NCBI GenBank assembly: GCA_012270865.1
Contig: JAAXHL010000176.1
Coordinates: 137,419-173,062, forward strand
Direction: 5' to 3'
DNA: 35,644 nucleotides
Source of the DNA: Candidatus Poribacteria bacterium
Lineage (GTDB): Bacteria > Poribacteria > WGA-4E > WGA-3G
Shown here: in pieces, positions 1-7,096 of the stretch
Numbering within the stretch: position 1 is the stretch's first letter
How the letters are laid out: each line of letters starts with the position of its first letter
Notes under the pieces: model-generated
Told to the model about the DNA's origin: nothing
Database searches by the model: none
Seen by the model: only the letters and a program-made list of their open reading frames with translations
Position numbers and translations under genes: made by a program

Positions 1-74
1 CCCCCTTATCAGGGGGGAATAAGATGGGAATTGCCTCGATTTGATGTGTTTAAATAATTATGGGCTTTGCTATA
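1..74. repeat. Left copy of a terminal 74-bp repeat
   Basis: This stretch matches 35495-35568 in the same orientation with two mismatches seen by eye (at 32 and 34). It begins with a C-run/TTATCA/G-run hairpin and ends in GGGCTTTGCTATAA. It may continue beyond the left edge. Downstream of position 74 the two copies diverge completely. No gene is seen in 75-157. Confidence 0.85.
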
Positions 75-157
75 ACTTTCTTTGCGGTTTGGTTGGGTAG
101 GTTTCGGTTTTCAAGTGCTTCGGACAGATCAGAAACCCAATAGTTAAAAAATCAGGA

Positions 158-877
158 TTAGCCGCGTTGTACTCTGAATTTGAAGACGAAAGTCGTTTGT
201 TGGTCATTAAATTCACTTGTGACTCTTGGTACAATGATCCGCAAACTGCTGTAGTTGATGCTCCGTTTACGGAAGTAGAGGAAGAATCGCGCGTGTTGCC
301 TCGGCATTACCGTCGTTCTTTCGATGTCTTCCCTCGGCAGTACCGCTGGGTCTCCCTGTATCCTAATCGACTTATCCCATCGGAATACCTCCGCTGCGAA
401 TTCGGGGGGCAGCGTCGGTTGGAAATTCTTTTTCAGATAGAAGGATTCTTGCGACTTGTCAATTACTTTCGTGACGTTCCCTGTCCCGTCAAGCATCTGA
501 CAGTCTTTCTTTTTCAAGGATACCCAATGGTTCGTCCCGTTGTAAATAAAAATAGCGAACGCATCGACCGCTTTCACGTCGTTGAGTGGGACTGCCATTA
601 CCTTAATACCGTTTTTTAGGTAACCGACTGCCCCGGTCTGCGGCATAATGTAGGCATCAGGGTCAAAAACCGGAACGATCAACTCTGGTCGGAAAGTGTC
701 TTTTATGAAGTCCGGTACCTTTGAACAGCTGAGCGGAATTAAGGAGAGACAGAGGATTGCCAAAATCTGTAAAACAGAGACTCGAGGCGAGGCGATCACT
801 CCGGGACCGTTTCCGTTTGCTTCATCAAGGCATTCTGAAGTGTTTATTGTGTTCGGCAAATTATTTTTCTTGTTCAT
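158..877 (-). CDS. Predicted exported protein of unknown function
   Basis: This is a 239-residue protein whose family I do not recognise. A hydrophobic stretch at about residues 35-51 (VLQILAILCLSLIPLSC) ends in a cysteine and looks like a lipoprotein or secretory signal. The residue at -3 of the cysteine is Pro, so the lipobox is imperfect. The N-terminal extension of about 34 polar residues before the signal is longer than usual, but the ATG at 877 has a GGAG motif 10 nt upstream, which supports this start. The remainder is mixed alpha/beta without visible catalytic motifs, rich in Phe and Arg towards the C-terminus. It stands alone, reads away from the 62-bp tandem repeats and is separated from the ROK kinase by about 290 bp. 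It is probably a periplasmic or outer-membrane-attached protein; function unknown. Confidence 0.7.
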   Translation of the reverse strand: MNKKNNLPNTINTSECLDEANGNGPGVIASPRVSVLQILAILCLSLIPLSCSKVPDFIKDTFRPELIVPVFDPDAYIMPQTGAVGYLKNGIKVMAVPLNDVKAVDAFAIFIYNGTNHWVSLKKKDCQMLDGTGNVTKVIDKSQESFYLKKNFQPTLPPEFAAEVFRWDKSIRIQGDPAVLPREDIERTTVMPRQHARFFLYFRKRSINYSSLRIIVPRVTSEFNDQQTTFVFKFRVQRG

Positions 878-930
878 CGGTATATTTCTCCAGAGCGCGC
901 CTACAAGCGTCGCAGTTTTTGTTTTGCACA

Positions 931-1158
931 GGAAACTAACGGCATATCTTACAAAATGCCACAGGCTAACAGCCTATGCTACAAAGAACACAGGAAACTA
1001 ACGGCATATCTTACAAAATGCCATAGACTAACAGCCTATGCTACAAAGAACACAGGAAACTAACGGCATATCTTACAAAATGCCACAGGCTAACAGCCTA
1101 TGCTACAAAGAACATAGGAAACTAACGGCATATCTTACAAAATGCCATAGACTAACGG
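931..1158. repeat. 62-bp tandem repeat array, about 3.7 copies
   Basis: Units start at 931, 993, 1055 and 1117, each exactly 62 bp apart, and the last is partial. Each unit begins GGAAACTAACGGCATATC and contains two small inverted repeats: GGCAT...ATGCC and (in the units reading ACAGGCTAACAGCC) GGCT-aac-AGCC followed by TATGCTACAAAG. Units differ at a few positions (ACAGGC or ATAGAC). There are no spacers, so it is not CRISPR. It lies between the divergent 3' end of the ROK kinase and the 5' end of the exported protein. Confidence 0.92.
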
Positions 1159-1167
1159 TTTCATATC

Positions 1168-2292
1168 CTACGATTCCTCACCAGCCATCGCGAGCATCGC
1201 GGCACCGACAATACCGGCATCGTTCCCGAGGTGTGCCTTTACAATTTTCATCCGTGCGGGGATATCCATCGCACGTTTAGAGAGTTCTTTTCGGATAGGT
1301 TCAAAAAGCAATTTTTCACCGGCTTCGGCGATACCGCCGCCGATAATCGCGATTTGTGGGTTGAGGATATGCGCGATTGATGTCAACGCGATCCCGATAT
1401 ACGCTCCTGTCTCGGCGAAAATCTCGATTGCGAGTGCGTCGCCTGCTTCTGCTGCCTGGGCGATCACGCGTGGTGTCAATGCGATGCCATCCTCTATCGC
1501 ATCGGCTAAACTTGAACGCCGTCCATTTTCTATCTTCTCTTCGATACGTTGGACGATATTTTTCGCGCCAGCGTACGCCTCAAGGCATCCCCGATTGCCG
1601 CACCCACAAATACGTCCATTCGGTTCGACGATGGTGTGTCCCAATTCGCCAGCGGTGTTTTGGCTTCCGTGGTAGACCTCGCCATCAATCACGACGCCAC
1701 CCCCAACACCTGTGCCGAGCGTCAGCGCGACAAGACTTCTGTATCCGACACCGGCACCGTGATGGAGTTCGCCTAAAGTCATCGCATTCACGTCGTTATC
1801 CATACCCCGTAATATCGGCTTGTATTTTTTGTGTATGTCGGTCTGCGCAGCGTATTTTGTGGGGTGTAGTTTCGCGAGTTCTGCGTTGACATAAGCGACG
1901 AGCGGTATATCGCTCCATCCCGGAAAGTTCGGTGAAAAGTGGACGACACCGGTTTCTGCGATAATCAGTCCCGGGGCACCGAGTCCGACACCGATTTCGT
2001 GTACGTTGTCATCGGTCTGTAGAGGGGAGGTGATCTCGCCTCTACTGTCGGATTCCTTTGAGGTTAGGTCTATACTGGCAGTTTCTGCTTTCAGAAGCAC
2101 TTGACGCACGGCTTCTGCAATCCGTGCCGCCACGAGTTTCGGACCCCCTGTTTCTACATCTGTCGGAAGCACCACACGACACGAAATATCACCCGCGGAT
2201 GAAACCAATCCAGCCTTGATATCTGTTCCACCGAGGTCAACGCCGATGCTATATCTCGTCTCATCTCTATAGTTTGTCAAGGTGAATGTCAT
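1168..2292 (-). CDS. ROK-family sugar kinase (glucokinase-like)
   Basis: This 374-residue ROK (repressor, ORF, kinase) protein would phosphorylate a hexose with ATP. The phosphate-binding motif GVDLGGTDIKAGL is at residues 17-29. The catalytic Asp is at about 167 in DNDVNA, and LGTGVGGG is at 192-199. The ROK zinc site is visible as GELGH (His219) and the C-G-C-G-N-R-G-C cluster (Cys229, 231, 236). There is no N-terminal helix-turn-helix, so it is a kinase rather than a repressor. Its ATG overlaps the galK stop as ATGA, which implies translational coupling. The substrate cannot be read from sequence; glucose is the usual one, N-acetylmannosamine an alternative. Residues 74-97 form an extra loop that contains a 27-bp palindromic element read in frame (residues 83-92, SRGEITSPLQ). 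Confidence 0.93.
   Translation of the reverse strand: MTFTLTNYRDETRYSIGVDLGGTDIKAGLVSSAGDISCRVVLPTDVETGGPKLVAARIAEAVRQVLLKAETASIDLTSKESDSRGEITSPLQTDDNVHEIGVGLGAPGLIIAETGVVHFSPNFPGWSDIPLVAYVNAELAKLHPTKYAAQTDIHKKYKPILRGMDNDVNAMTLGELHHGAGVGYRSLVALTLGTGVGGGVVIDGEVYHGSQNTAGELGHTIVEPNGRICGCGNRGCLEAYAGAKNIVQRIEEKIENGRRSSLADAIEDGIALTPRVIAQAAEAGDALAIEIFAETGAYIGIALTSIAHILNPQIAIIGGGIAEAGEKLLFEPIRKELSKRAMDIPARMKIVKAHLGNDAGIVGAAMLAMAGEES
2019..2045. repeat. 27-bp palindromic element inside the ROK kinase gene
   Basis: The element is an imperfect inverted repeat running from GTAGAGGGGAGGT to TCTCGCCTCTAC around a central G. It differs from the element at 15839-15865 in dnaX at four of 27 positions. On the minus strand it is read in the same frame as in dnaX and gives RGEITSPL. 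Confidence 0.88.
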
Positions 2293-3536
2293 CTCCAGAA
2301 AACGTGTGCGCCGCCACTAACATGACAAAGGTAAATTTCGGGTTCAACACCGATTTTTTCGTGGTATCCTGTCGTTACGTGCGACTCGAACGCCGCCAAA
2401 GCATCCTTGTGAACGATGCTGACTGTACAACCGCCGAACCCCGCACCCGTCATACGACTCCCTACCACCCCTGTGATGTCGCGTGCGATGTCGGTAAGTA
2501 GGTCTAACTCCATGCAGCTGACTTGATAATCGTCACGCAGTCCGTTATGCGATGCGTTCATTAGGTTCCCAAACGCTATCAGCGATTCATCTGTTTGTTG
2601 ATTACGCGCCTTGAGTACGGAGACTGCCTCTACGACGCGCGTATTCTCTTCTATCACATACCGACATCTCTTTTGTGTTAATGCCGGTAATTCTTCTTCA
2701 TGTTTTTTGAAATCTGGCAACGTAATGTCACGAAGTGAAGTGATGCCCGGTAGCCATTGACTAAGGATTTCCACCCCTTTTTCGCATTCTGCTCGCCGTT
2801 TGTTGTATTCTGAGGCAGCGAGTTCCCGTTTAACTCTCGTGTTGCAAATTGCGATGACGTGGTCTGTTAGGTTAAGCGGGACTTGCTCGTACGTAAGCGA
2901 TCGGCAATCGAGGAACAGTCCACAGTTTTCCTGTCCTAACAGTGAGATTGTCTGATCCATGATCCCACATTTAACGCCTGCGAATTCGTGCTCTACACGT
3001 TGGCACAACTCGGCAAGTTCCGTCTTATCCTTTTCTGATATAAGCATTTCGGTTTCTGAGCCAGCCGTTAAAAAGGCGAGTGTCGCAGCGACGGAGAGTG
3101 CCGCCGAAGAACTGAGTCCAGCACCGATGGGAACATCGCCTGTAATGACGGCATCGATGCCTGCTATTTTCTTTTCAGCGGCTTGTAGTAGTGACGCAAC
3201 GCCTATGAGGTAACGACTCCATGCCGGTGCTTGGCGCGGAATAGAAGGGAGTGTATCGAGACAGAAATCCCAAGACTCGTTCACATCTAACGCGTGCACG
3301 ACGACACGCCGGTCAGACCGCTCACGCACAGCGATGTTAATATATTTATCAATTGCGACAGGAAAAACGTAACCGTCGTTGTAATCCGTATGCTCTCCGA
3401 TGAGATTCACTCTACCGGGGGCTGATGCGATGAATGTAGGTGGACTACCGAAGGCATCTTCAAACTTTCCTTTAATAGAAGATAGCCGACTGGGGTTTTT
3501 GTTGTCGGTGCTTTGCGTTTTCAGTTCGTCAGTCAA
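2289..3536 (-). CDS. galK: Galactokinase
   Basis: This GHMP-family kinase of 415 residues phosphorylates D-galactose at C1 in the Leloir pathway. The galactokinase signature GRVNLIGEHTDYNDGYVFP is at 41-59. The GHMP ATP-binding motif PIGAGLSSSAAL is at 136-147, the catalytic Asp is at 194 in CGIMDQ, and the C-terminal GHMP motif GSRMTGAGFGG lies near 360-372. The start is a TTG at 3536 preceded by AAAGGA at a suitable distance; no closer ATG fits the family N-terminus. It is followed by a ROK kinase with a 4-nt ATGA overlap, forming a two-kinase sugar unit. No galT, galE or mutarotase is in the window, so the rest of the pathway must be elsewhere. The length is slightly over the usual 380-390 because of the N-terminal segment. 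Confidence 0.96.
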   Translation of the reverse strand: MTDELKTQSTDNKNPSRLSSIKGKFEDAFGSPPTFIASAPGRVNLIGEHTDYNDGYVFPVAIDKYINIAVRERSDRRVVVHALDVNESWDFCLDTLPSIPRQAPAWSRYLIGVASLLQAAEKKIAGIDAVITGDVPIGAGLSSSAALSVAATLAFLTAGSETEMLISEKDKTELAELCQRVEHEFAGVKCGIMDQTISLLGQENCGLFLDCRSLTYEQVPLNLTDHVIAICNTRVKRELAASEYNKRRAECEKGVEILSQWLPGITSLRDITLPDFKKHEEELPALTQKRCRYVIEENTRVVEAVSVLKARNQQTDESLIAFGNLMNASHNGLRDDYQVSCMELDLLTDIARDITGVVGSRMTGAGFGGCTVSIVHKDALAAFESHVTTGYHEKIGVEPEIYLCHVSGGAHVFWR

Positions 3537-3615
3537 AATATGTTGTCCTTTGCCTCTCCAGCGGAGTCCCTATCAAATCATATATCTAAACAGATGGGTG
3601 CCAGCAGTTGGTCGG

Positions 3616-4338
3616 TTACGCCGAAAAAAACTTCAAAAATCGTCCTAACATCTCAGATAACGCTTCGCGCGGAATATAGCAATCAACGTTGATGTCAGGT
3701 TCATTTCCTATTCCCGGTGTCGATATCTGTGTGAGCAGTTGCTCTTCTGGGGCATGTGGTGCCGGTTGTAGATTCGGCGATACCGGTTTTTGGGAAGTCG
3801 CTGTGCCTTCTACGATGACTAAGTCGCCGAGTGGCAGATGCGTAGCGAGAGGGTGTCCCTCGCCTTCGGTCAGAACAGTGATATGTGGCAGAGAAGCATC
3901 CATCAATCGCTCCATTTGCATTGTCAAGTAGGTCGTTCCTGCCAGCGTATCCTTATACCCGTTTGGTTGACAGGCGACAATCGTAATGAGTGGGATACGT
4001 TTCTCTAAAGCGTCCGCAACCGATGTTAGCAGAAGTGAGGTATCAATCTCGGTAGGAATTACGTCTATATCGGCGATGAAGAGGCAGGTTGGGTGTCCTG
4101 AAATCGTTCCTTCAGCGGTAAGACCGGCGGCATCAGTCGTTCTGATGTTTGTGACAGATGAGGCATCTAATAGGTACTCGAGCCGTTTTTCAGCGAGCAA
4201 AGGGAACAGTGCATCGCAGTACGAGCAGGTATAGAGATTCCGTTCGAGTTCACCTCTGAAAACGACTTCTTGGCACCCGGTGCATTTATACCATAGATTA
4301 ATGCTTTGTGCTGTCTCGATAGGCGGACGTGTTTCCAT
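3616..4338 (-). CDS. Degenerate AccD-like (carboxyltransferase beta-type) protein
   Basis: The 240-residue protein begins like acetyl-CoA carboxylase beta subunit. It has a zinc ribbon with Cys19, Cys22, Cys38 and Cys41 spaced as in AccD, including the typical GELERNLYTC segment. The following crotonase-like part is recognisable (AEGTISGHP, IPLITIVA, YLTMQMERLMDASLPHITVLTEGEGHPLA) and ends in a REALSEMLGRFL tail resembling AccD's. The oxyanion-hole segments expected of a working transferase, GGSMGSVVGEK-like and ASGGARMQEG-like, are missing, and the protein is about 40-50 residues shorter than AccD. I therefore do not assign accD. It sits between a STAS protein and galK with no AccA neighbour. 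The ATG at 4338 has GGAG about 12 nt upstream. Confidence 0.75.
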   Translation of the reverse strand: METRPPIETAQSINLWYKCTGCQEVVFRGELERNLYTCSYCDALFPLLAEKRLEYLLDASSVTNIRTTDAAGLTAEGTISGHPTCLFIADIDVIPTEIDTSLLLTSVADALEKRIPLITIVACQPNGYKDTLAGTTYLTMQMERLMDASLPHITVLTEGEGHPLATHLPLGDLVIVEGTATSQKPVSPNLQPAPHAPEEQLLTQISTPGIGNEPDINVDCYIPREALSEMLGRFLKFFSA

Positions 4339-4398
4339 ATTTTAAAGTCGCTCCGATTCATAGAAGGAAGGTTACTTTGTGTGCTGCGGGAAATAAAA

Positions 4399-4758
4399 CT
4401 ACAGGAAGTGTCCGATGGCTTCTGCTTCGGTATCGTAACAATCGAAAATCGTCATCAGTTTTGCCATAACGATGAGGCTTTTAATATTGCCACCGAGTTT
4501 AAGAAGTACCACGCGTCCGTCATTCCGCCGAATAGTGGTATACGCAGCGATAAGCACCCCTAAACCCGAACTATCCATCATCTGAACGCGTTCTAAGTTT
4601 AAAATCAAATTGAGTTTTTCGCCATTTTCCGCTATGTCACCGGCTATCTTAATTTGTTGATCGATAATCTCTTTAAGTGCTAAAGCGTCCGTCCCAATAA
4701 CTTTCCCCTCAATATCCAAGATTGCGATGCTACCTTTGTGTCGAACATTAACCTGCAT
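4399..4758 (-). CDS. STAS-domain anti-sigma factor antagonist
   Basis: This single-domain STAS protein of 119 residues is of the SpoIIAA/RsbV type. The phosphorylatable serine lies in MMDSSGLGVL (Ser63/Ser64). In the family the unphosphorylated form binds the partner kinase and frees its other target; phosphorylation by the kinase cancels this. The start at 4758 has AAAGGA seven nt upstream. It is the last of five regulatory genes on this strand. The RsbW-like kinase gene lies 139 bp upstream, and most of that gap is filled by an inverted-repeat element. Confidence 0.93.
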   Translation of the reverse strand: MQVNVRHKGSIAILDIEGKVIGTDALALKEIIDQQIKIAGDIAENGEKLNLILNLERVQMMDSSGLGVLIAAYTTIRRNDGRVVLLKLGGNIKSLIVMAKLMTIFDCYDTEAEAIGHFL

Positions 4759-4770
4759 AGTATTTCCTTT

Positions 4771-4883
4771 ATGGTTGTCAGTTGCCAGTTGTCAGTTACA
4801 AGAGGTTTTGGATATTTCCAAAGTCTCTTTCTGAAAACTGAAAGGTTTTTCGCAGAAAAACCGTACTGAAAACTGATAACCAT
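4771..4883. repeat. Intergenic element with ATGGTTGTCAGTT / AACTGATAACCAT arms
   Basis: The 13-bp terminal arms are inverted with respect to each other with one mismatch. Inside the left arm further CAGTTGTCAGTT units follow, and inside the right arm GAAAACTGA units. A second inverted pair, GAAAGGTTTTTCGC and GCAGAAAAACC-like, lies in the middle. It fills most of the gap between the STAS gene and the RsbW-like gene. Confidence 0.75.
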
Positions 4884-4897
4884 CAAAACTATAAATA

Positions 4898-5629
4898 TTA
4901 CGGGACCTGCGGAGCTTCCTTGTATTTGACCATTTTGATAATCGTGCCTTTGGCTTCGTAAATTACGGAATCCATATAGGCTTCCATCAAAAATATGCCT
5001 CTCCCACTGCTTTTGAGTAAGTTCTCTGGGTCAAGTGGATCCGCAACTTCTCTGCGTGTGAATCCGTCGCCCTCGTCTTCAATAATGATCGTTAGTTTAT
5101 CATCATCAAGACAGAACAACAGAAGTGCTTTTTTATTTGGGTCTTCCTTATTTCCGTGTTTGATTGCGTTCGTGCCTGCTTCGATAGCGGCAAGATTAAT
5201 CTGTTCTCGGACTTCTTCAGAGAAACCCGTATCTCTCAAAATCTCGGCAACGACAACATCAAGTAGATAAACATGTTGCATTGAACTTGGCAGAGCAAGC
5301 TCAACTGCCTTTTCGGTTTCCGACGGTTTGTGTTTAAATGCTCCGCTATCCACCACGGTGTCAATAATGAGTTCATCGTCCGTGAGCGTCAACTTGAAAG
5401 TCGTATGTGCGCTCGGACTCGCTCTATTGCCGTTCTTACTCGCGTTTGTACCCGCTTCAATGTCAGCAAGATTACTCCGCTCTTCGATGTCGCCAGTGAA
5501 ATTTGCCTCTTTCAAGATTTCGGCGACGACAGCCTCGAGTAGGTTCGTCTGTTGCATTGAACTTGGGAGAGAAAGCGTAATAACTTGTTCAGTTCTCTCG
5601 CCCACGTTTGAAGCTCCTTCTCTACACAC
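4898..5629 (-). CDS. RsbW/SpoIIAB-like serine kinase with internally duplicated N-terminus
   Basis: This is a 243-residue HATPase_c protein of the anti-sigma serine kinase type. The C-terminal half (about 105-240) is a complete domain: N-box around Glu150-Asn154 (EAGTNAIKHGN), G1 box DEGDGF at 185-190, and G2 box SSGRGIFLM at 207-215. Residues 16-100 are a second, decayed copy offset by exactly 92 residues. It keeps LPSSMQ and EAGTNASKNGN but has DSGAF in place of the G1 box and has lost the G2 box. The start is GTG at 5629 without a strong Shine-Dalgarno sequence. By family knowledge the intact half would phosphorylate STAS partners and bind a sigma factor or other effector. Two STAS proteins, a SpoIIE-type phosphatase and a histidine kinase surround it. 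Confidence 0.9.
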   Translation of the reverse strand: MCREGASNVGERTEQVITLSLPSSMQQTNLLEAVVAEILKEANFTGDIEERSNLADIEAGTNASKNGNRASPSAHTTFKLTLTDDELIIDTVVDSGAFKHKPSETEKAVELALPSSMQHVYLLDVVVAEILRDTGFSEEVREQINLAAIEAGTNAIKHGNKEDPNKKALLLFCLDDDKLTIIIEDEGDGFTRREVADPLDPENLLKSSGRGIFLMEAYMDSVIYEAKGTIIKMVKYKEAPQVP

Positions 5630-5745
5630 GTTGATGTTTTACAAGTGTGCCTACAAGACGGTATTAAAAAATAAATCCGTCCTCTGTTTTGTTGTTTGTT
5701 TTCGGGCAATATCATACGATATGCCCATCCTGGATAGTTATCTAA

Positions 5746-5836
5746 CAGTACACAGTTTTCAGTTAAAGAGGTTTCTTGTGGTGGTAACAGAAGATGTCCC
5801 AATCACAAAGTCTTACCTGTTAACTGTTAACTTCTA
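5746..5836. repeat. Intergenic element of the AACTG-arm family
   Basis: The left arm is ACAGTTTTCAGTTAAAGAGG and the right arm CCTGTTAACTGTTAACTTC. The core, TTAAAGAGGTTTCTTGTGG, also occurs with small changes at 9713-9731. The right arm enters the 3' end of the receiver-phosphatase gene. Confidence 0.55.
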
Positions 5837-7040
5837 AGCGTTTTATAACAATTAAAGCCCTATCGTCGTGCGTCTGTGTACTTCCGCTGAATTCTGCTAA
5901 ATCGTTCAGGATGGCTTCGGATAACGCCGAAGCTGAGAGTTCGGTGTTTTCAGCAAGACAGGCAGCGAGCCTATCACCACCGTAGAACAAAACGCTTGCA
6001 TCCTGCTCCCAATGCGTCGATACATCAGAAGTCGTGTCCTCCGCGGCTTCGGTTTCCGTGATGCCATCCGTATAGAAAACGATGATGTCTCCTGGATCCA
6101 AGTGGCATGTTCCATAAGTGAACGTTGCCTCTTCAAACGCGCCTATCAACATGCCTCCCGTCTTTAATTCGTCTATACCTTTACGACTGTTATAGTGAAA
6201 CGGATAACAGTGTCCACCGTTTGCATAAGTGAAGGTAGAGGTCTTCATATCCAATATACCGTAAATCATCGTTGCGAACAGGTCTGCCTCAGTGTCCTGT
6301 GCCACCAAGTCATTAATCCGCTTAAGAATCGAAGCCGGTGTCCCTTCTTCATGACAGAGCAATCGGAGTGCTGTCCGGATCATTACCATTAGCAACGCTG
6401 CCGGAATACCGTTCCCTTTTACATCGCCGAGGACAATCCCGACTTGTGTTTCATTCAACAGAATGAAATCGTAGAAATCACCGGAAACGGAAGTAGAACT
6501 TTGTAGTAGATTTGCGATGTCGTATTCGTCAAAACGCGGTGCCTGATCGGGTAATAATTTTTTTTGGATCGCGGCAGCAGCTTCGAGATGTCCGGCGAGT
6601 TGTTGCAATCCCTCTTCGCTGAATCCTTCTCCCATAGCACGTTTCAGCGGATTGATATATTTGATCGGTCTTGTCCTACCGAGGACTGCTTCAACGCGTG
6701 CCGTCACCTCGCGTAAATCAAACGGTTTCGTGATATAATCGTCGGCGCCCGTTTCGAGTCCGAGAACTTTATCATCCGCCTGCCCGCGGGCTGTAACCAG
6801 AATGACAGGGATGCTTTTCGTCTCATCTATATTTTTCAGTTCTGCGATGACCTGCAAGCCGTTTTTATGCGGCATCATAACATCGAGTAAGATGAGGTCT
6901 GGCGGTTCTGTGCTGGCACTTTGCAATGCGCCATCGCCATCGTTGGCAGTCCGGACGGTATAACCTTCGGGCTCCAAATTCATCTTTAGCAGTTCAAGTA
7001 TATCCGGATCGTCATCGACGACTAAGATCGTTTCAGGCAT
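5820..7040 (-). CDS. Response regulator fused to SpoIIE/RsbU-type PP2C phosphatase
   Basis: This is a 406-residue two-domain protein. Residues 1-125 are a CheY-like receiver with the acidic cluster Asp9-Asp11, phosphoacceptor Asp53 (LILLDVMMP), Thr83 and Lys105. Residues 165-403 are a SpoIIE-type phosphatase with metal-binding SGDFYDF, GDVKGNGIPAALLM and FYTDGITE motifs. Between them is a short helical linker (about 140-165). In the family, phosphorylation of the receiver controls dephosphorylation of phospho-STAS proteins, as in RsbU/RssB-type circuits. The sensor kinase gene ends 56 bp upstream, and two STAS genes plus an RsbW-like gene are in the same run. The start ATG has AAGGA 11-12 nt upstream, a long spacing shared with the STAS gene at 10143. 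Confidence 0.95.
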   Translation of the reverse strand: MPETILVVDDDPDILELLKMNLEPEGYTVRTANDGDGALQSASTEPPDLILLDVMMPHKNGLQVIAELKNIDETKSIPVILVTARGQADDKVLGLETGADDYITKPFDLREVTARVEAVLGRTRPIKYINPLKRAMGEGFSEEGLQQLAGHLEAAAAIQKKLLPDQAPRFDEYDIANLLQSSTSVSGDFYDFILLNETQVGIVLGDVKGNGIPAALLMVMIRTALRLLCHEEGTPASILKRINDLVAQDTEADLFATMIYGILDMKTSTFTYANGGHCYPFHYNSRKGIDELKTGGMLIGAFEEATFTYGTCHLDPGDIIVFYTDGITETEAAEDTTSDVSTHWEQDASVLFYGGDRLAACLAENTELSASALSEAILNDLAEFSGSTQTHDDRALIVIKRLEVNS

Positions 7041-7096
7041 ATTTTAAATGTTCCTTGCGGTTGTTCAGGAAGGGTTTGCAAAAACTCCTTTGATGG

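Noticed and set aside
931..1158. CRISPR array
   Set aside because: The 62-bp units are contiguous without unique spacers and no cas gene is in the window.
2289..4338. AccD-like gene as part of a galactose operon with a shared function
   Set aside because: Only same-strand adjacency supports it; there is a 79-bp gap and no biochemical link is visible.
5328..5837. Open plus-strand frame across the RsbW-like gene
   Set aside because: It is antisense to a well-supported gene, has low-complexity Ser/Val composition typical of shadow frames, and crosses an intergenic repeat.
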